Below are positions 35,368-48,084 of a DNA stretch of 64,000 bases, piece after piece (position 1 is the stretch's first letter; each line of letters begins with the position of its first letter). The notes below the pieces were generated by a model. It was not told the DNA's origin, did not search any database, and saw only the letters and a list, made by a program, of their open reading frames with translations. The stretch is from Karalla daura (Eukaryota; Chordata; Actinopteri; Chaetodontiformes; Leiognathidae). Position numbers and translations under genes: made by a program. The stretch lies in assembly GCA_029224185.1 (NCBI GenBank), contig CM055189.1, forward strand, positions 28,457,457 to 28,521,456, in the 5' to 3' direction.

Positions 35368-38300
35368 GTGTCAGGGCGTTCTGGAGACTCTCCCCTACGG
35401 TGTGACAGTGAACTCATATTCCAGATTGGTGAAAGCGTTGTCTCCATAGAGCCAAATGTTTATCACTTGGCCAATTTGGCTTTTTCCCATAAGAATGAAT
35501 GGGAAAAAAAGAACTCCACAAACATTCGCAACGTTGCCATACTTTGACTTTGAAACTTCATTTTATTTCAAAAATTGAAGAAGCTTGTGGTGTGTTTGTG
35601 TAGCGCGTTGCACGCTGATAGGTTGTATGGTTTTTCAGCAGCACCTCTTCTCGACGACCATGTGCTCAGGTACCTGCTCCATTGTCTCGTCTGCTGACAT
35701 GGTAATACAAAGTGATGAGGCGTCCAGCTTCAATGCACCCCAGCAGATGGCACAGGCCCTGGGAGACTCCCAGAGTTTGAAAGGACCCCCTCAGCATTGG
35801 GCATGTCCAATCTCTTCTTAGCACCGGGCCGACATGCGGGATCACTGAAAAATCAGCTCTCGTTTCGCTCTTTCCACGCTGCTCCCAGCCACACACTAAG
35901 CAGCAGACAAATTCATTTTTCCAGTTTTGTAGGAACATTGGTGCTCTCTCATGCGGGGTTGGCCATAAACCCGTGCGCCTTGTGAAATTCTATATGACGA
36001 GCCTCATCGTAGGCCCAGTGCAGCCTTTTCTCTCCATAAGCCCCCATTCATTTTCCCACCGCTGCCATCAATGTTAAACGTTACACTACTCCTCGCGACT
36101 GTGGCCACAGTTCTCATAGTACACACACCAAATCGTGTCAGGGCGTTCTGGAGACTCTCCCCTACGGTGTGACAGTGAACTCATATTCCAGATTGGGGAA
36201 AGCGTTGTCTCCATAGAGCCAAATGTTTATCACTTGGCCAATTTGGCTTTTTCCCATAAGAATGAATGGGAAAAAAAGAACTCCACAAACATTCGCAACG
36301 TTGCCATACTTTGACTTTGAAACTTCATTTTATTTCAAAAATTGAAGAATCTTGTGGTGTGTTTGTGTAGCGCGTTGCACGCTGATAGGTTGTATGGTTT
36401 TTCAGCAGCACCTCTTCTCGACGACCATGTGCTCAGGTACCTGCTCCATTGTCTCGTCTGCTGACATGGTAATACAAAGTGATGAGGCGTCCAGCTTCAA
36501 TGCACCCCAGCAGATGGCACAGGCCCTGGGACACTCCCAGAGTTTGAAAGGACCCCCTCAGCATTGGGCATGTCCAATCTCTTCTTAGCACCGGGCCGAC
36601 ATGTGGGATCGCTGAAAAATCAGCTCTCGTTTCGCTCTTTTCACGCTGCTCCCAGCCACACCCTAAGCAGCAGACAAATTCATTTTTCCAGTTTTGTAGG
36701 AACATTGGTGCTCTCTCATGCGGGGTTGGCCATAAACCCGTGCGCCTTGTGAAATTCTATATGACGAGCCTCATCGTAGGCCCAGTGCAGCCTTTTCTCT
36801 CCATAAGCCCCCATTCATTTTCCCACCGCTGCCATCAATGTTAAACGTTACACTACTCCTCGCGACTGTGGCCACAGTTCTCATAGTACACACACCAAAT
36901 CGTGTCAGGGCATTCTGGAGACTCTCCCCTACAGTGTGACAGTGAGCTCATATTCCAGATTGGGGAAAGCGTTGTCTCCATAGAGCCAAATGTTTATCAC
37001 TTGGCCAATTTGGGTTTTCCCATAAGAATGAATGGGAAAAAAAGAACTCCACAAACAAACATTCGCAACGTTGCCATACTTTGACTTTGAAACTTCATTT
37101 TATTTCAAAAATTGAAGAGTCTTGTGGTGTGTTTGTGTAGCGAGTTGCACGCTGATTGGTTGTATGGTTTTTCAGCAGCACCTCTTCTCGACGACCATGT
37201 GCTCAGGTACCTTCTCCATTGTCTCGTCTGCTGACATGGTAATACAAAGTGATGAGGCGTCCGGCTTCAATGCATCCCAGCAGATGGCACAGGCCCTGGG
37301 AGACTCCCAGAGTTTGAAAGGACCCCCTCAGCATTGGGCATGTCCAATCTCTTCTGAGCACCGGGCCGACATGCGGGATCGCTGAAAAATCAGCTCTCGT
37401 TTCGCTCTTTTCACGCTGCTCCCAGCCACACCCTAAGCAGCAGACAAATTCTTTTTTCCAGTTTTGTAGGAACATTGGTGCTCTCTCATGCGGGGTAGGC
37501 CATAAACCAGTGCGCCTTGTGAAATCTAAACGACGAGCCTCATCGTAGGCCCAGTGCAGCCTTTTCTCTCCAAAAGCCCCCATTCATTGTCCCACCACTG
37601 CCATCAATGTTAAACGTTACACTACTCCTCGCGACTGTGGCCACAGTTCTCACAGTACACACACCAAATCGTGTCAGGGCGTTCTGGAGACTCTCCCCTA
37701 CGGTGTGACAGTGAACTCATATTCCAGATTGGGGAAAGCGTTGTCTCCATAGAGCCAAATGTTTATCACTTGGCCAATTTGGCTTTTTCCCATAAGAATG
37801 AATGGGAAAAAAAGAACTCCACAAACATTCGCAACGTTGCCATACTTTGACTTTGAAACTTCATTTTATTTCAAAAATTGAAGAAGCTTGTGGTGTGTTT
37901 GTGTAGCGCGTTGCACGCTGATAGGTTGTATGGTTTTTCAGCAGCACCTCTTCTCGACGACCATGTGCTCAGGTACCTGCTCCATTGTCTCGTCTGCTGA
38001 CATGGTAATACAAAGTGATGAGGCGTCCAGCTTCAATGCACCCCAGCAGATGGCACAGGCCCTGGGAGACTCCCAGAGTTTGAAAGGACCCCCTCAGCAT
38101 TGGGCATGTCCAATCTCTTCTTAGCACCGGGCCGACATGCGGGATCGCTGAAAAATCAGCTCTCGTTTCGCTCTTTTCACGCTGCTCCCAGCCACACCCT
38201 AAGCAGCAGACAAATTCTTTTTTCCAGTTTTGTAGGAACATTGGTGCTCTCTCATGCGGGGTTGGCCATAAACCCGTGCGCCTTGTGAAATTCTATATGA

Positions 38301-41300
38301 CGAGCCTCATCGTAGGCCCAGTGCAGCCTTTTCTCTCCATAAGCCCCCATTCATTGTCCCACCACTGCCATCAATGTTAAACGTTACACTACTCCTCGCG
38401 ACTGTGGCCACAGTTCTCATAGTACACACACCAAATCGTGTCAGGGCATTCTGGAGACTCTCCCCTACAGTGTGACAGTGAGCTCATATTCCAGATTGGG
38501 GAAAGCGTTGTCTCCATAGAGCCAAATGTTTATCACTTGGCCAATATGGGTTTTCCCATAAGAATGAATGGGAAAAAAAGAACTCCACAAACAAACATTC
38601 GCAACGTTGCCATACTTTAACTTTGAAACTTCATTTTCATTTCAAAAATTGAAGAGTCTTGTGGTGTGTTTTTGTAGCGAGTTGTACGCTGATTGGTTGT
38701 ATGGCTTTTCAGCAGCACCTCTTCTCGACGACCATGTGCTCAGGTACCTTCTCCATTGTCTCGTCTGCTGACATGGTAATACAAAGTGATGAGGCGTCCA
38801 GCTTCAATGCATCCCAGCAGATGGCACAGGCCCTGGGAGACTCCCAGAGTTTGAAAGGACCCCCTCAGCATTGGGCATGTCCAATCTCTTCTGAGCACCG
38901 GGCCGACATGCGGGATCGCTGAAAAATCAGCTCTCGTTTCGCTCTTTTCACGCTGCTCCCAGCCACACCCTAAGCAGCAGACAAATTCATTTTTCCAGTT
39001 TTGTAGGAACATTGGTGCTCTCTCATGCGGGGTTGGCCATAAACCCGTGCGCCTTGTGAAATTCTATATGACGAGCCTCATCGTAGGCCCAGTGCAGCCT
39101 TTTCTCTCCATAAGCCCCCATTCATTTTCCCACCGCTGCCATCAATGTTAAACGTTACACTACTCCTCGCGACTGTGGCCACAGTTCTCATAGTACACAC
39201 ACCAAATCGTGTCAGGGCGTTCTGGAGACTCTCCCCTACGGTGTGACAGTGAACTCATATTCCAGATTGGGGAAAGCGTTGTCTCCATAGAGCCAAATGT
39301 TTATCACTTGGCCAATTTGGCTTTTTCCCATAAGAATGAATGGGAAAAAGAGAACTCCACAAACATTCGCAACGTTGCCATACTTTGACTTTGAAACTTC
39401 ATTTTATTTCAAAAATTGAAGAAGCTTGTGGTGTGTTTGTGTAGCGCGTTGCACGCTGATAGGTTGTATGGTTTTTCAGCAGCACCTCTTCTCGACGACC
39501 ATGTGCTCAGGTACCTGCTCCATTGTCTCGTCTGCTGACATGGTAATACAAAGTGATGAGGCGTCCAGCTTCAATGCACCCCAGCAGATGGCACAGGCCC
39601 TGGGAGACTCCCAGAGTTTGAAAGGACCCCCTCAGCATTGGGCATGTCCAATCTCTTCTTAGCACCGGGCCGACATGCGGGATCGCTGAAAAATCAGCTC
39701 TCGTTTCGCTCTTTTCACGCTGCTCCCAGCCACACCCTAAGCAGCAGACAAATTCTTTTTTCCAGTTTTGTAGGAACATTGGTGCTCTCTCATGCGGGGT
39801 TGGCCATAAACCCGTGCGCCTTGTGAAATTCTATATGACGAGCCTCATCGTAGGCCCAGTGCAGCCTTTTCTCTCCATAAGCCCCCATTCATTGTCCCAC
39901 CACTGCCATCAATGTTAAACGTTACACTACTCCTCGCGACTGTGGCCACAGTTCTCATAGTACACACACCAAATCGTGTCAGGGCATTCTGGAGACTCTC
40001 CCCTACAGTGTGACAGTGAGCTCATATTCCAGATTGGGGAAAGCGTTGTCTCCATAGAGCCAAATGTTTATCACTTGGCCAATATTGGTTTTCCCATAAG
40101 AATGAATGGGAAAAAAAGAACTCCACAAACAAACATTCGCAACGTTGCCATACTTTAACTTTGAAACTTCATTTTCATTTCAAAAATTGAAGAGTCTTGT
40201 GGTGTGTTTTTGTAGCGAGTTGTACGCTGATTGGTTGTATGGCTTTTCAGCAGCACCTCTTCTCGACGACCATGTGCTCAGGTACCTTCTCCATTGTCTC
40301 GTCTGCTGACATGGTAATACAAAGTGATGAGGCGTCCAGCTTCAATGCATCCCAGCAGATGGCACAGGCCCTGGGAGACTCCCAGAGTTTGAAAGGACCC
40401 CCTCAGCATTGGGCATGTCCAATCTCTTCTGAGCACCGGGCCGACATGCGGGATCGCTGAAAAATCAGCTCTCGTTTCGCTCTTTTCACGCTGCTCCCAG
40501 CCACACCCTAAGCAGCAGACAAATTCTTTTTTCCAGTTTTATAGGAACATTGGTGCTCTCTCATGCGGGGTAGGCCATAAACCAGTGCGCCTTGTGAAAT
40601 TTAAACGACGAGCCTCATCGTAGGCCCAGTGCAGCCTTTTCTCTCCAAAAGCCCCCATTCATTGTCCCACCACTGCCATCAATGTTAAACGTTACACTAC
40701 TCCTCGCGACTGTGGCCACAGTTCTCACAGTACACACACCAAATCGTGTCAGGGCGTTCTGGAGACTCTCCCCTACGGTGTGACAGTGAACTCATATTCC
40801 AGATTGGGGAAAGCGTTGTCTCCATAGAGCCAAATGTTTATCACTTGGCCAATTTGGCTTTTTCCCATAAGAATGAATGGGAAAAAAAGAACTCCACAAA
40901 CATTCGCAACGTTGCCATACTTTGACTTTGAAACTTCATTTTATTTCAAAAATTGAAGAAGCTTGTGGTGTGTTTGTGTAGCGCGTTGCACGCTGATAGG
41001 TTGTATGGTTTTTCAGCAGCACCTCTTCTCGACGACCATGTGCTCAGGTACCTGCTCCATTGTCTCGTCCGCTGACATGGTAATACAAAGTGATGAGGCG
41101 TCCAGCTTCAATGCACCCCAGCAGATGGCACAGGCCCTGGGAGACTCCCAGAGTTTGAAAGGACCCCCTCAGCATTGGGCATGTCCAATCTCTTCTTAGC
41201 ACCGGGCCGACATGCGGGATCGCTGAAAAATCAGCTCTCGTTTCGCTCTTTTCACGCTGCTCCCAGCCACACCCTAAGCAGCAGACAAATTCTTTTTTCC

Positions 41301-42282
41301 AGTTTTGTAGGAACATTGGTGCTCTCTCATGCGGGGTTGGCCATAAACCCGTGCGCCTTGTGAAATTCTATATGACGAGCCTCATCGTAGGCCCAGTGCA
41401 GCCTTTTCTCTCCATAAGCCCCCATTCATTGTCCCACCACTGCCATCAATGTTAAACGTTACACTACTCCTCGCGACTGTGGCCACAGTTCTCATAGTAC
41501 ACACACCAAATCGTGTCAGGGCATTCTGGAGACTCTCCCCTACAGTGTGACAGTGAGCTCATATTCCAGATTGGGGAAAGCGTTGTCTCCATAGAGCCAA
41601 ATGTTTATCACTTGGCCAATATGGGTTTTCCCATAAGAATGAATGGGAAAAAAAGAACTCCACAAACAAACATTCGCAACGTTGCCATACTTTAACTTTG
41701 AAACTTCATTTTCATTTCAAAAATTGAAGAGTCTTGTGGTGTGTTTTTGTAGCGAGTTGTACGCTGATTGGTTGTATGGCTTTTCAGCAGCACCTCTTCT
41801 CGACGACCATGTGCTCAGGTACCTTCTCCATTGTCTCGTCTGCTGACATGGTAATACAAAGTGATGAGGCGTCCAGCTTCAATGCATCCCAGCAGATGGC
41901 ACAGGCCCTGGGAGACTCCCAGAGTTTGAAAGGACCCCCTCAGCATTGGGCATGTCCAATCTCTTCTGAGCACCGGGCCGACATGCGGGATCGCTGAAAA
42001 ATCAGCTCTCGTTTCGCTCTTTTCACGCTGCTCCCAGCCACACCCTAAGCAGCAGACAAATTCTTTTTTCCAGTTTTGTAGGAACATTGGTGCTCTCTCA
42101 TGCGGGGTAGGCCATAAACCAGTGCGCCTTGTGAAATTTAAACGACGAGCCTCATCGTAGGCCCAGTGCAGCCTTTTCTCTCCAAAAGCCCCCATTCATT
42201 GTCCCACCACTGCCATCAATGTTAAACGTTACACTACTCCTCGCGACTGTGGCCACAGTTCTCACAGTACACACACCAAATC
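35368..42282. repeat. Nine-monomer HOR, 6915 bp, copy 2
   Basis: Units start at 35368, 36135, 36902, 37671, 38438, 39209, 39976, 40746 and 41513, each 6915 bp after its counterpart. All nine marker sets of copy 1 are present in the same order. I noticed only scattered single-base differences. Examples: 'gaagaatcttg' near 36348 versus 'gaagaagcttg' in copy 1, 'aatattgg' near 40081 versus 'aatatggg', 'actttaac' near 41691 versus 'actttgac', and 'ccgctgcc' near 36826 versus 'ccgcggcc' near 29911. Such similarity implies a recent duplication, or an assembly duplication that needs excluding. Confidence 0.92.
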
Positions 42283-45200
42283 GTGTCAGGGCGTTCTGGA
42301 GACTCTCCCCTACGGTGTGACAGTGAACTCATATTCCAGATTGGTGAAAGCGTTGTCTCCATAGAGCCAAATGTTTATCACTTGGCCAATTTGGCTTTTT
42401 CCCATAAGAATGAATGGGAAAAAAAGAACTCCACAAACATTCGCAACGTTGCCATACTTTGACTTTGAAACTTCATTTTATTTCAAAAATTGAAGAAGCT
42501 TGTGGTGTGTTTGTGTAGCGCGTTGCACGCTGATAGGTTGTATGGTTTTTCAGCAGCACCTCTTCTCGACGACCATGTGCTCAGGTACCTGCTCCATTGT
42601 CTCGTCTGCTGACATGGTAATACAAAGTGATGAGGCGTCCAGCTTCAATGCACCCCAGCAGATGGCACAGGCCCTGGGAGACTCCCAGAGTTTGAAAGGA
42701 CCCCCTCAGCATTGGGCATGTCCAATCTCTTCTTAGCACCGGGCCGACATGCGGGATCACTGAAAAATCAGCTCTCGTTTCGCTCTTTCCACGCTGCTCC
42801 CAGCCACACACTAAGCAGCAGACAAATTCATTTTTCCAGTTTTGTAGGAACATTGGTGCTCTCTCATGCGGGGTTGGCCATAAACCCGTGCGCCTTGTGA
42901 AATTCTATATGACGAGCCTCATCGTAGGCCCAGTGCAGCCTTTTCTCTCCATAAGCCCCCATTCATTTTCCCACCGCTGCCATCAATGTTAAACGTTACA
43001 CTACTCCTCGCGACTGTGGCCACAGTTCTCATAGTACACACACCAAATCGTGTCAGGGCGTTCTGGAGACTCTCCCCTACGGTGTGACAGTGAACTCATA
43101 TTCCAGATTGGGGAAAGCGTTGTCTCCATAGAGCCAAATGTTTATCACTTGGCCAATTTGGCTTTTTCCCATAAGAATGAATGGGAAAAAAAGAACTCCA
43201 CAAACATTCGCAACGTTGCCATACTTTGACTTTGAAACTTCATTTTATTTCAAAAATTGAAGAAGCTTGTGGTGTGTTTGTGTAGCGCGTTGCACGCTGA
43301 TAGGTTGTATGGTTTTTCAGCAGCACCTCTTCTCGACGACCATGTGCTCAGGTACCTGCTCCATTGTCTCGTCTGCTGACATGGTAATACAAAGTGATGA
43401 GGCGTCCAGCTTCAATGCACCCCAGCAGATGGCACAGGCCCTGGGACACTCCCAGAGTTTGAAAGGACCCCCTCAGCATTGGGCATGTCCAATCTCTTCT
43501 TAGCACCGGGCCGACATGTGGGATCGCTGAAAAATCAGCTCTCGTTTCGCTCTTTTCACGCTGCTCCCAGCCACACCCTAAGCAGCAGACAAATTCATTT
43601 TTCCAGTTTTGTAGGAACATTGGTGCTCTCTCATGCGGGGTTGGCCATAAACCCGTGCGCCTTGTGAAATTCTATATGACGAGCCTCATCGTAGGCCCAG
43701 TGCAGCCTTTTCTCTCCATAAGCCCCCATTCATTTTCCCACCGCTGCCATCAATGTTAAACGTTACACTACTCCTCGCGACTGTGGCCACAGTTCTCATA
43801 GTACACACACCAAATCGTGTCAGGGCATTCTGGAGACTCTCCCCTACAGTGTGACAGTGAGCTCATATTCCAGATTGGGGAAAGCGTTGTCTCCATAGAG
43901 CCAAATGTTTATCACTTGGCCAATTTGGGTTTTCCCATAAGAATGAATGGGAAAAAAAGAACTCCACAAACAAACATTCGCAACGTTGCCATACTTTGAC
44001 TTTGAAACTTCATTTTATTTCAAAAATTGAAGAGTCTTGTGGTGTGTTTGTGTAGCGAGTTGCACGCTGATTGGTTGTATGGTTTTTCAGCAGCACCTCT
44101 TCTCGACGACCATGTGCTCAGGTACCTTCTCCATTGTCTCGTCTGCTGACATGGTAATACAAAGTGATGAGGCGTCCGGCTTCAATGCATCCCAGAGGAT
44201 GGCACAGGCCCTGGGAGACTCCCAGAGTTTGAAAGGACCCCCTCAGCATTGGGCATGTCCAATCTCTTCTGAGCACCGGGCCGACATGCGGGATCGCTGA
44301 AAAATCAGCTCTCGTTTCGCTCTTTTCACGCTGCTCCCAGCCACACCCTAAGCAGCAGACAAATTCTTTTTTCCAGTTTTGTAGGAACATTGGTGCTCTC
44401 TCATGCGGGGTAGGCCATAAACCAGTGCGCCTTGTGAAATCTTAACGACGAGCCTCATCGTAGGCCCAGTGCAGCCTTTTCTCTCCAAAAGCCCCCATTC
44501 ATTGTCCCACCACTGCCATCAATGTTAAACGTTACACTACTCCTCGCGACTGTGGCCACAGTTCTCACAGTACACACACCAAATCGTGTCAGGGCGTTCT
44601 GGAGACTCTCCCCTACGGTGTGACAGTGAACTCATATTCCAGATTGGGGAAAGCGTTGTCTCCATAGAGCCAAATGTTTATCACTTGGCCAATTTGGCTT
44701 TTTCCCATAAGAATGAATGGGAAAAAAAGAACTCCACAAACATTCGCAACGTTGCCATACTTTGACTTTGAAACTTCATTTTATTTCAAAAATTGAAGAA
44801 GCTTGTGGTGTGTTTGTGTAGCGCGTTGCACGCTGATAGGTTGTATGGTTTTTCAGCAGCACCTCTTCTCGACGACCATGTGCTCAGGTACCTGCTCCAT
44901 TGTCTCGTCTGCTGACATGGTAATACAAAGTGATGAGGCGTCCAGCTTCAATGTACCCCAGCAGATGGCACAGGCCCTGGGAGACTCCCAGAGTTTGAAA
45001 GGACCCCCTCAGCATTGGGCATGTCCAATCTCTTCTTAGCACCGGGCCGACATGTGGGATCGCTGAAAAATCAGCTCTCGTTTCGCTCTTTTCACGCTGC
45101 TCCCAGCCACACCCTAAGCAGCAGACAAATTCATTTTTCCAGTTTTGTAGGAACATTGGTGCTCTCTCATGCGGGGTTGGCCATAAACCCGTGCGCCTTG

Positions 45201-46121
45201 TGAAATTCTATATGACGAGCCTCATCGTAGGCCCAGTGCAGCCTTTTCTCTCCATAAGCCCCCATTCATTTTCCCACCGCTGCCATCAATGTTAAACGTT
45301 ACACTACTCCTCGCGACTGTGGCCACAGTTCTCATAGTACACACACCAAATCGTGTCAGGGCATTCTGGAGACTCTCCCCTACAGTGTGACAGTGAGCTC
45401 ATATTCCAGATTGGGGAAAGCGTTGTCTCCATAGAGCCAAATGTTTATCACTTGGCCAATTTGGGTTTTCCCATAAGAATGAATGGGAAAAAAAGAACTC
45501 CACAAACAAACATTCGCAACGTTGCCATACTTTGACTTTGAAACTTCATTTTATTTCAAAAATTGAAGAGTCTTGTGGTGTGTTTGTGTAGCGAGTTGCA
45601 CGCTGATTGGTTGTATGGTTTTTCAGCAGCACCTCTTCTCGACGACCATGTGCTCAGGTACCTTCTCCATTGTCTCGTCTGCTGACATGGTAATACAAAG
45701 TGATGAGGCGTCCGGCTTCAATGCATCCCAGAGGATGGCACAGGCCCTGGGAGACTCCCAGAGTTTGAAAGGACCCCCTCAGCATTGGGCATGTCCAATC
45801 TCTTCTGAGCACCGGGCCGACATGCGGGATCGCTGAAAAATCAGCTCTCGTTTCGCTCTTTTCACGCTGCTCCCAGCCACACCCTAAGCAGCAGACAAAT
45901 TCTTTTTTCCAGTTTTGTAGGAACATTGGTGCTCTCTCATGCGGGGTAGGCCATAAACCAGTGCGCCTTGTGAAATCTTAACGACGAGCCTCATCGTAGG
46001 CCCAGTGCAGCCTTTTCTCTCCAAAAGCCCCCATTCATTGTCCCACCACTGCCATCAATGTTAAACGTTACACTACTCCTCGCGACTGTGGCCACAGTTC
46101 TCACAGTACACACACCAAATC
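42283..46121. repeat. Partial third HOR copy with added 1536 bp dimer duplication
   Basis: Units at 42283, 43050 and 43817 match HOR units 1-3 (markers 'ggatcactg', 'gacatgtggg' and 'gcgtccggcttc'). The order then departs. The dimer 43817+44586 is followed by a near-identical dimer 45353+46122 at a spacing of 1536 bp. Both dimers share private changes not found in copies 1 or 2: 'cccagaggatggcac', 'gaaatcttaacg' and 'caatgtaccccag'. These mutations therefore arose after the HOR spread and before the local dimer duplication. The match ends at about 46572. Confidence 0.88.
43050..43816. repeat. Reference type B monomer (767 bp)
   Basis: A representative B unit. It differs from type A by linked changes along its whole length: 'cggtgtgacagtgaactc' (no SacI site), 'ggctttttccc', a single AAAC, 'ttttatttc', 'gaagaagcttgtgg' (HindIII site), 'gcgcgttgcacgctgatagg', 'acctgctcc', 'gcaccccagcag', 'gggacactcccag', 'tcttcttagcacc', 'gaaattctatatgacg', 'ccataagcc', 'ttcccaccgctgcc' and 'catagtacac'. 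Relatives start at 4626, 10775, 14620, 22303, 26144, 29220 and 36135. The shift from 770 to 767 bp is fully explained by losing AAAC and one C and gaining one T and one base at the right-end block. Confidence 0.9.
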
Positions 46122-46887
46122 GTGTCAGGGCGTTCTGGAGACTCTCCCCTACGGTGTGACAGTGAACTCATATTCCAGATTGGGGAAAGCGTTGTCTCCA
46201 TAGAGCCAAATGTTTATCACTTGGCCAATTTGGCTTTTTCCCATAAGAATGAATGGGAAAAAAAGAACTCCACAAACATTCGCAACGTTGCCATACTTTG
46301 ACTTTGAAACTTCATTTTATTTCAAAAATTGAAGAAGCTTGTGGTGTGTTTGTGTAGCGCGTTGCACGCTGATAGGTTGTATGGTTTTTCAGCAGCACCT
46401 CTTCTCGACGACCATGTGCTCAGGTACCTGCTCCATTGTCTCGTCTGCTGACATGGTAATACAAAGTGATGAGGCGTCCAGCTTCAATGTACCCCAGCAG
46501 ATGGCACAGGCCCTGGGAGACTCCCAGAGTTTGAAAGGACCCCCTCAGCATTGGGCATGTCCAATCTCTTCTGAGCACCGGGCCGACATGCCGGATCGCT
46601 GAAAAATCAGCTGTCGTTTCGCTCTTTTCACGCTGCTCCCAGCCACACCCTAAGCGGCAGACAAATTATTTTTTCCAGTTTTGTAGGAACATTGGTGCTC
46701 TCTCATGCGGGGCAGGCCATTAACCCGTGCGCCTTGTGAAATTTAAGCGACGAGCCTCATCGTAGGCCCAGTGCAGCCTTTTCTCTCCATAAGCCCCCAT
46801 TCATTGTCCCACCACTGCCATCAATGTTAAACGTTACACTACTCCTCGCGACTGTGGCCACAGTTCTCACAGTACACACACCAAATC
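46122..46887. repeat. Recombinant monomer at domain boundary
   Basis: The left 450 bases match the HOR unit at 44586, including 'caatgtaccccag' near 46489. From 46573 the sequence switches: 'tcttctgagc' replaces 'tcttcttagc', followed by 'catgccggatcg', 'cagctgtcg', 'ctaagcggcag', 'ggcaggccattaacccg' and 'tttaagcgacg'. The right part is close to the right ends of the units at 1552 and 2319. The crossover lies between about 46490 and 46573. It marks the edge of the recently homogenised domain. Confidence 0.85.
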
Positions 46888-48084
46888 GTGTCAGAGCGTT
46901 CTGGAGACTCTCCCCTACGGCTTGACAGTGAGCTCATGTTCCAGATTGGGGAAAGCGTTGTCTCCATAGAGCCAAATGTTTATCACTTGGCCAATTTGGG
47001 TTTTCCCATAAGAATGAATGGGAAAAACAGAACTCCACAAACAAACATTCGCAACGTTGCCATACTTTGACTTTGAAACTTCATTTTCATTTCAAAAACT
47101 GAAGTATCTTGTGGTGTGTTTGTGTAGCGAGTTGCACGCTGATTGGTTGCTTGGCTTTTCAGCAGCACCTCTTCTCGACGACCATGTGCTCAGGTCCCTG
47201 CTCCAATGTCTCCTCTGCTGACATGGTTATACAAAGTGATGAGGGTCCAGCTTCAATGCACCCCAGCAGATGGCACAGGCCCTGGGAGACTCCCAGAGTT
47301 TGAAAGGACCCCCTCAGCATTGGGCATGTCCAATCTCTTCTGAGCACCGGGCCGACATGCGGGATCGCTGAAAAATCAGCTCTCGTTTCGCTCTTTTCAC
47401 GCTGCTCCCAGCCACACCCTAAGCAGCAGACAAATTCTTTTTTCCAGTTTTGTAGGAACATTGGTGCTCTCTCATGCGGGGTAGGCCATAAACCAGTGCG
47501 CCATGTGAAATTTAAACGACGAGCCTCATCGTAAGCCCAGTGCAGCATTTCAGCGAGTTGCACGCTGATTGGTTGTATGGTTTTTCAGCAGCACCTCTTC
47601 TCGACGACCATGTGCTCAGGTACCTCCTCCATTGTCTCGTCTGCTGACACGGTAATACAAAATGATGAGGCGTCCAGCTTCAATGCACCCCAGCAGATGG
47701 CACAGGCCCTGGGTGACTCCCAGAGTTTGAAAGGGCCCCCTCAGCATTGGGCATGTCCAATCTCTTCTGAGCACCGGGCCGACATGCCGGATCGCTGAAA
47801 AATCAGCTCTCGTTTCGCTCTTTTCACGCTGCTCCCAGCCACACCCTAAGCAGCAGACAAATTCTTTTTTCCAGTTTTGTAGGAACATTGGTGCTCTCTC
47901 ATGCGGGGTAGGCCATAAACCCGTGCGCCTTGTGAAATTTTAAAAGACGAGCCTCGTCGTAGGCCCAGTGCAGCCTTTTCACTCCATCAGCCCCCATTCA
48001 TTTTCCCACCGCTGCCATCAATGTTAAACGTTACACTACTCCTCGCGACTGTGGCCACAGTTCTCATAGTACACACACCAAATC
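46888..48084. repeat. Diverged monomer fused to a 5'-truncated monomer by deletion
   Basis: The first part is a sister of the unit at 3085 (GTGTCAGAGCG start, 'ggttgcttggc', 'caggtccctgctcc'), with a private one-base loss ('gatgagggtccag' near 47241) and 'gcgccatgtg' near 47500. At 47546-47552 the text jumps from 'cagtgcagc' through 'atttc' directly to 'agcgagttgcacg', skipping the end of this unit and the first ~240 bases of the next. Two full units would span about 1542 bp and only 1197 are present, so about 345 bp are missing. The remaining right unit continues normally to 48084. Confidence 0.9.

Noticed and set aside
35368..42282. Assembly duplication as the explanation of the 6915 bp repeat
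   Set aside because: Not excluded, but less likely: point differences between the copies (near 28867, 29911, 36348 and 40081) and a third partial copy with its own changes argue for real duplications. Raw long reads would decide.
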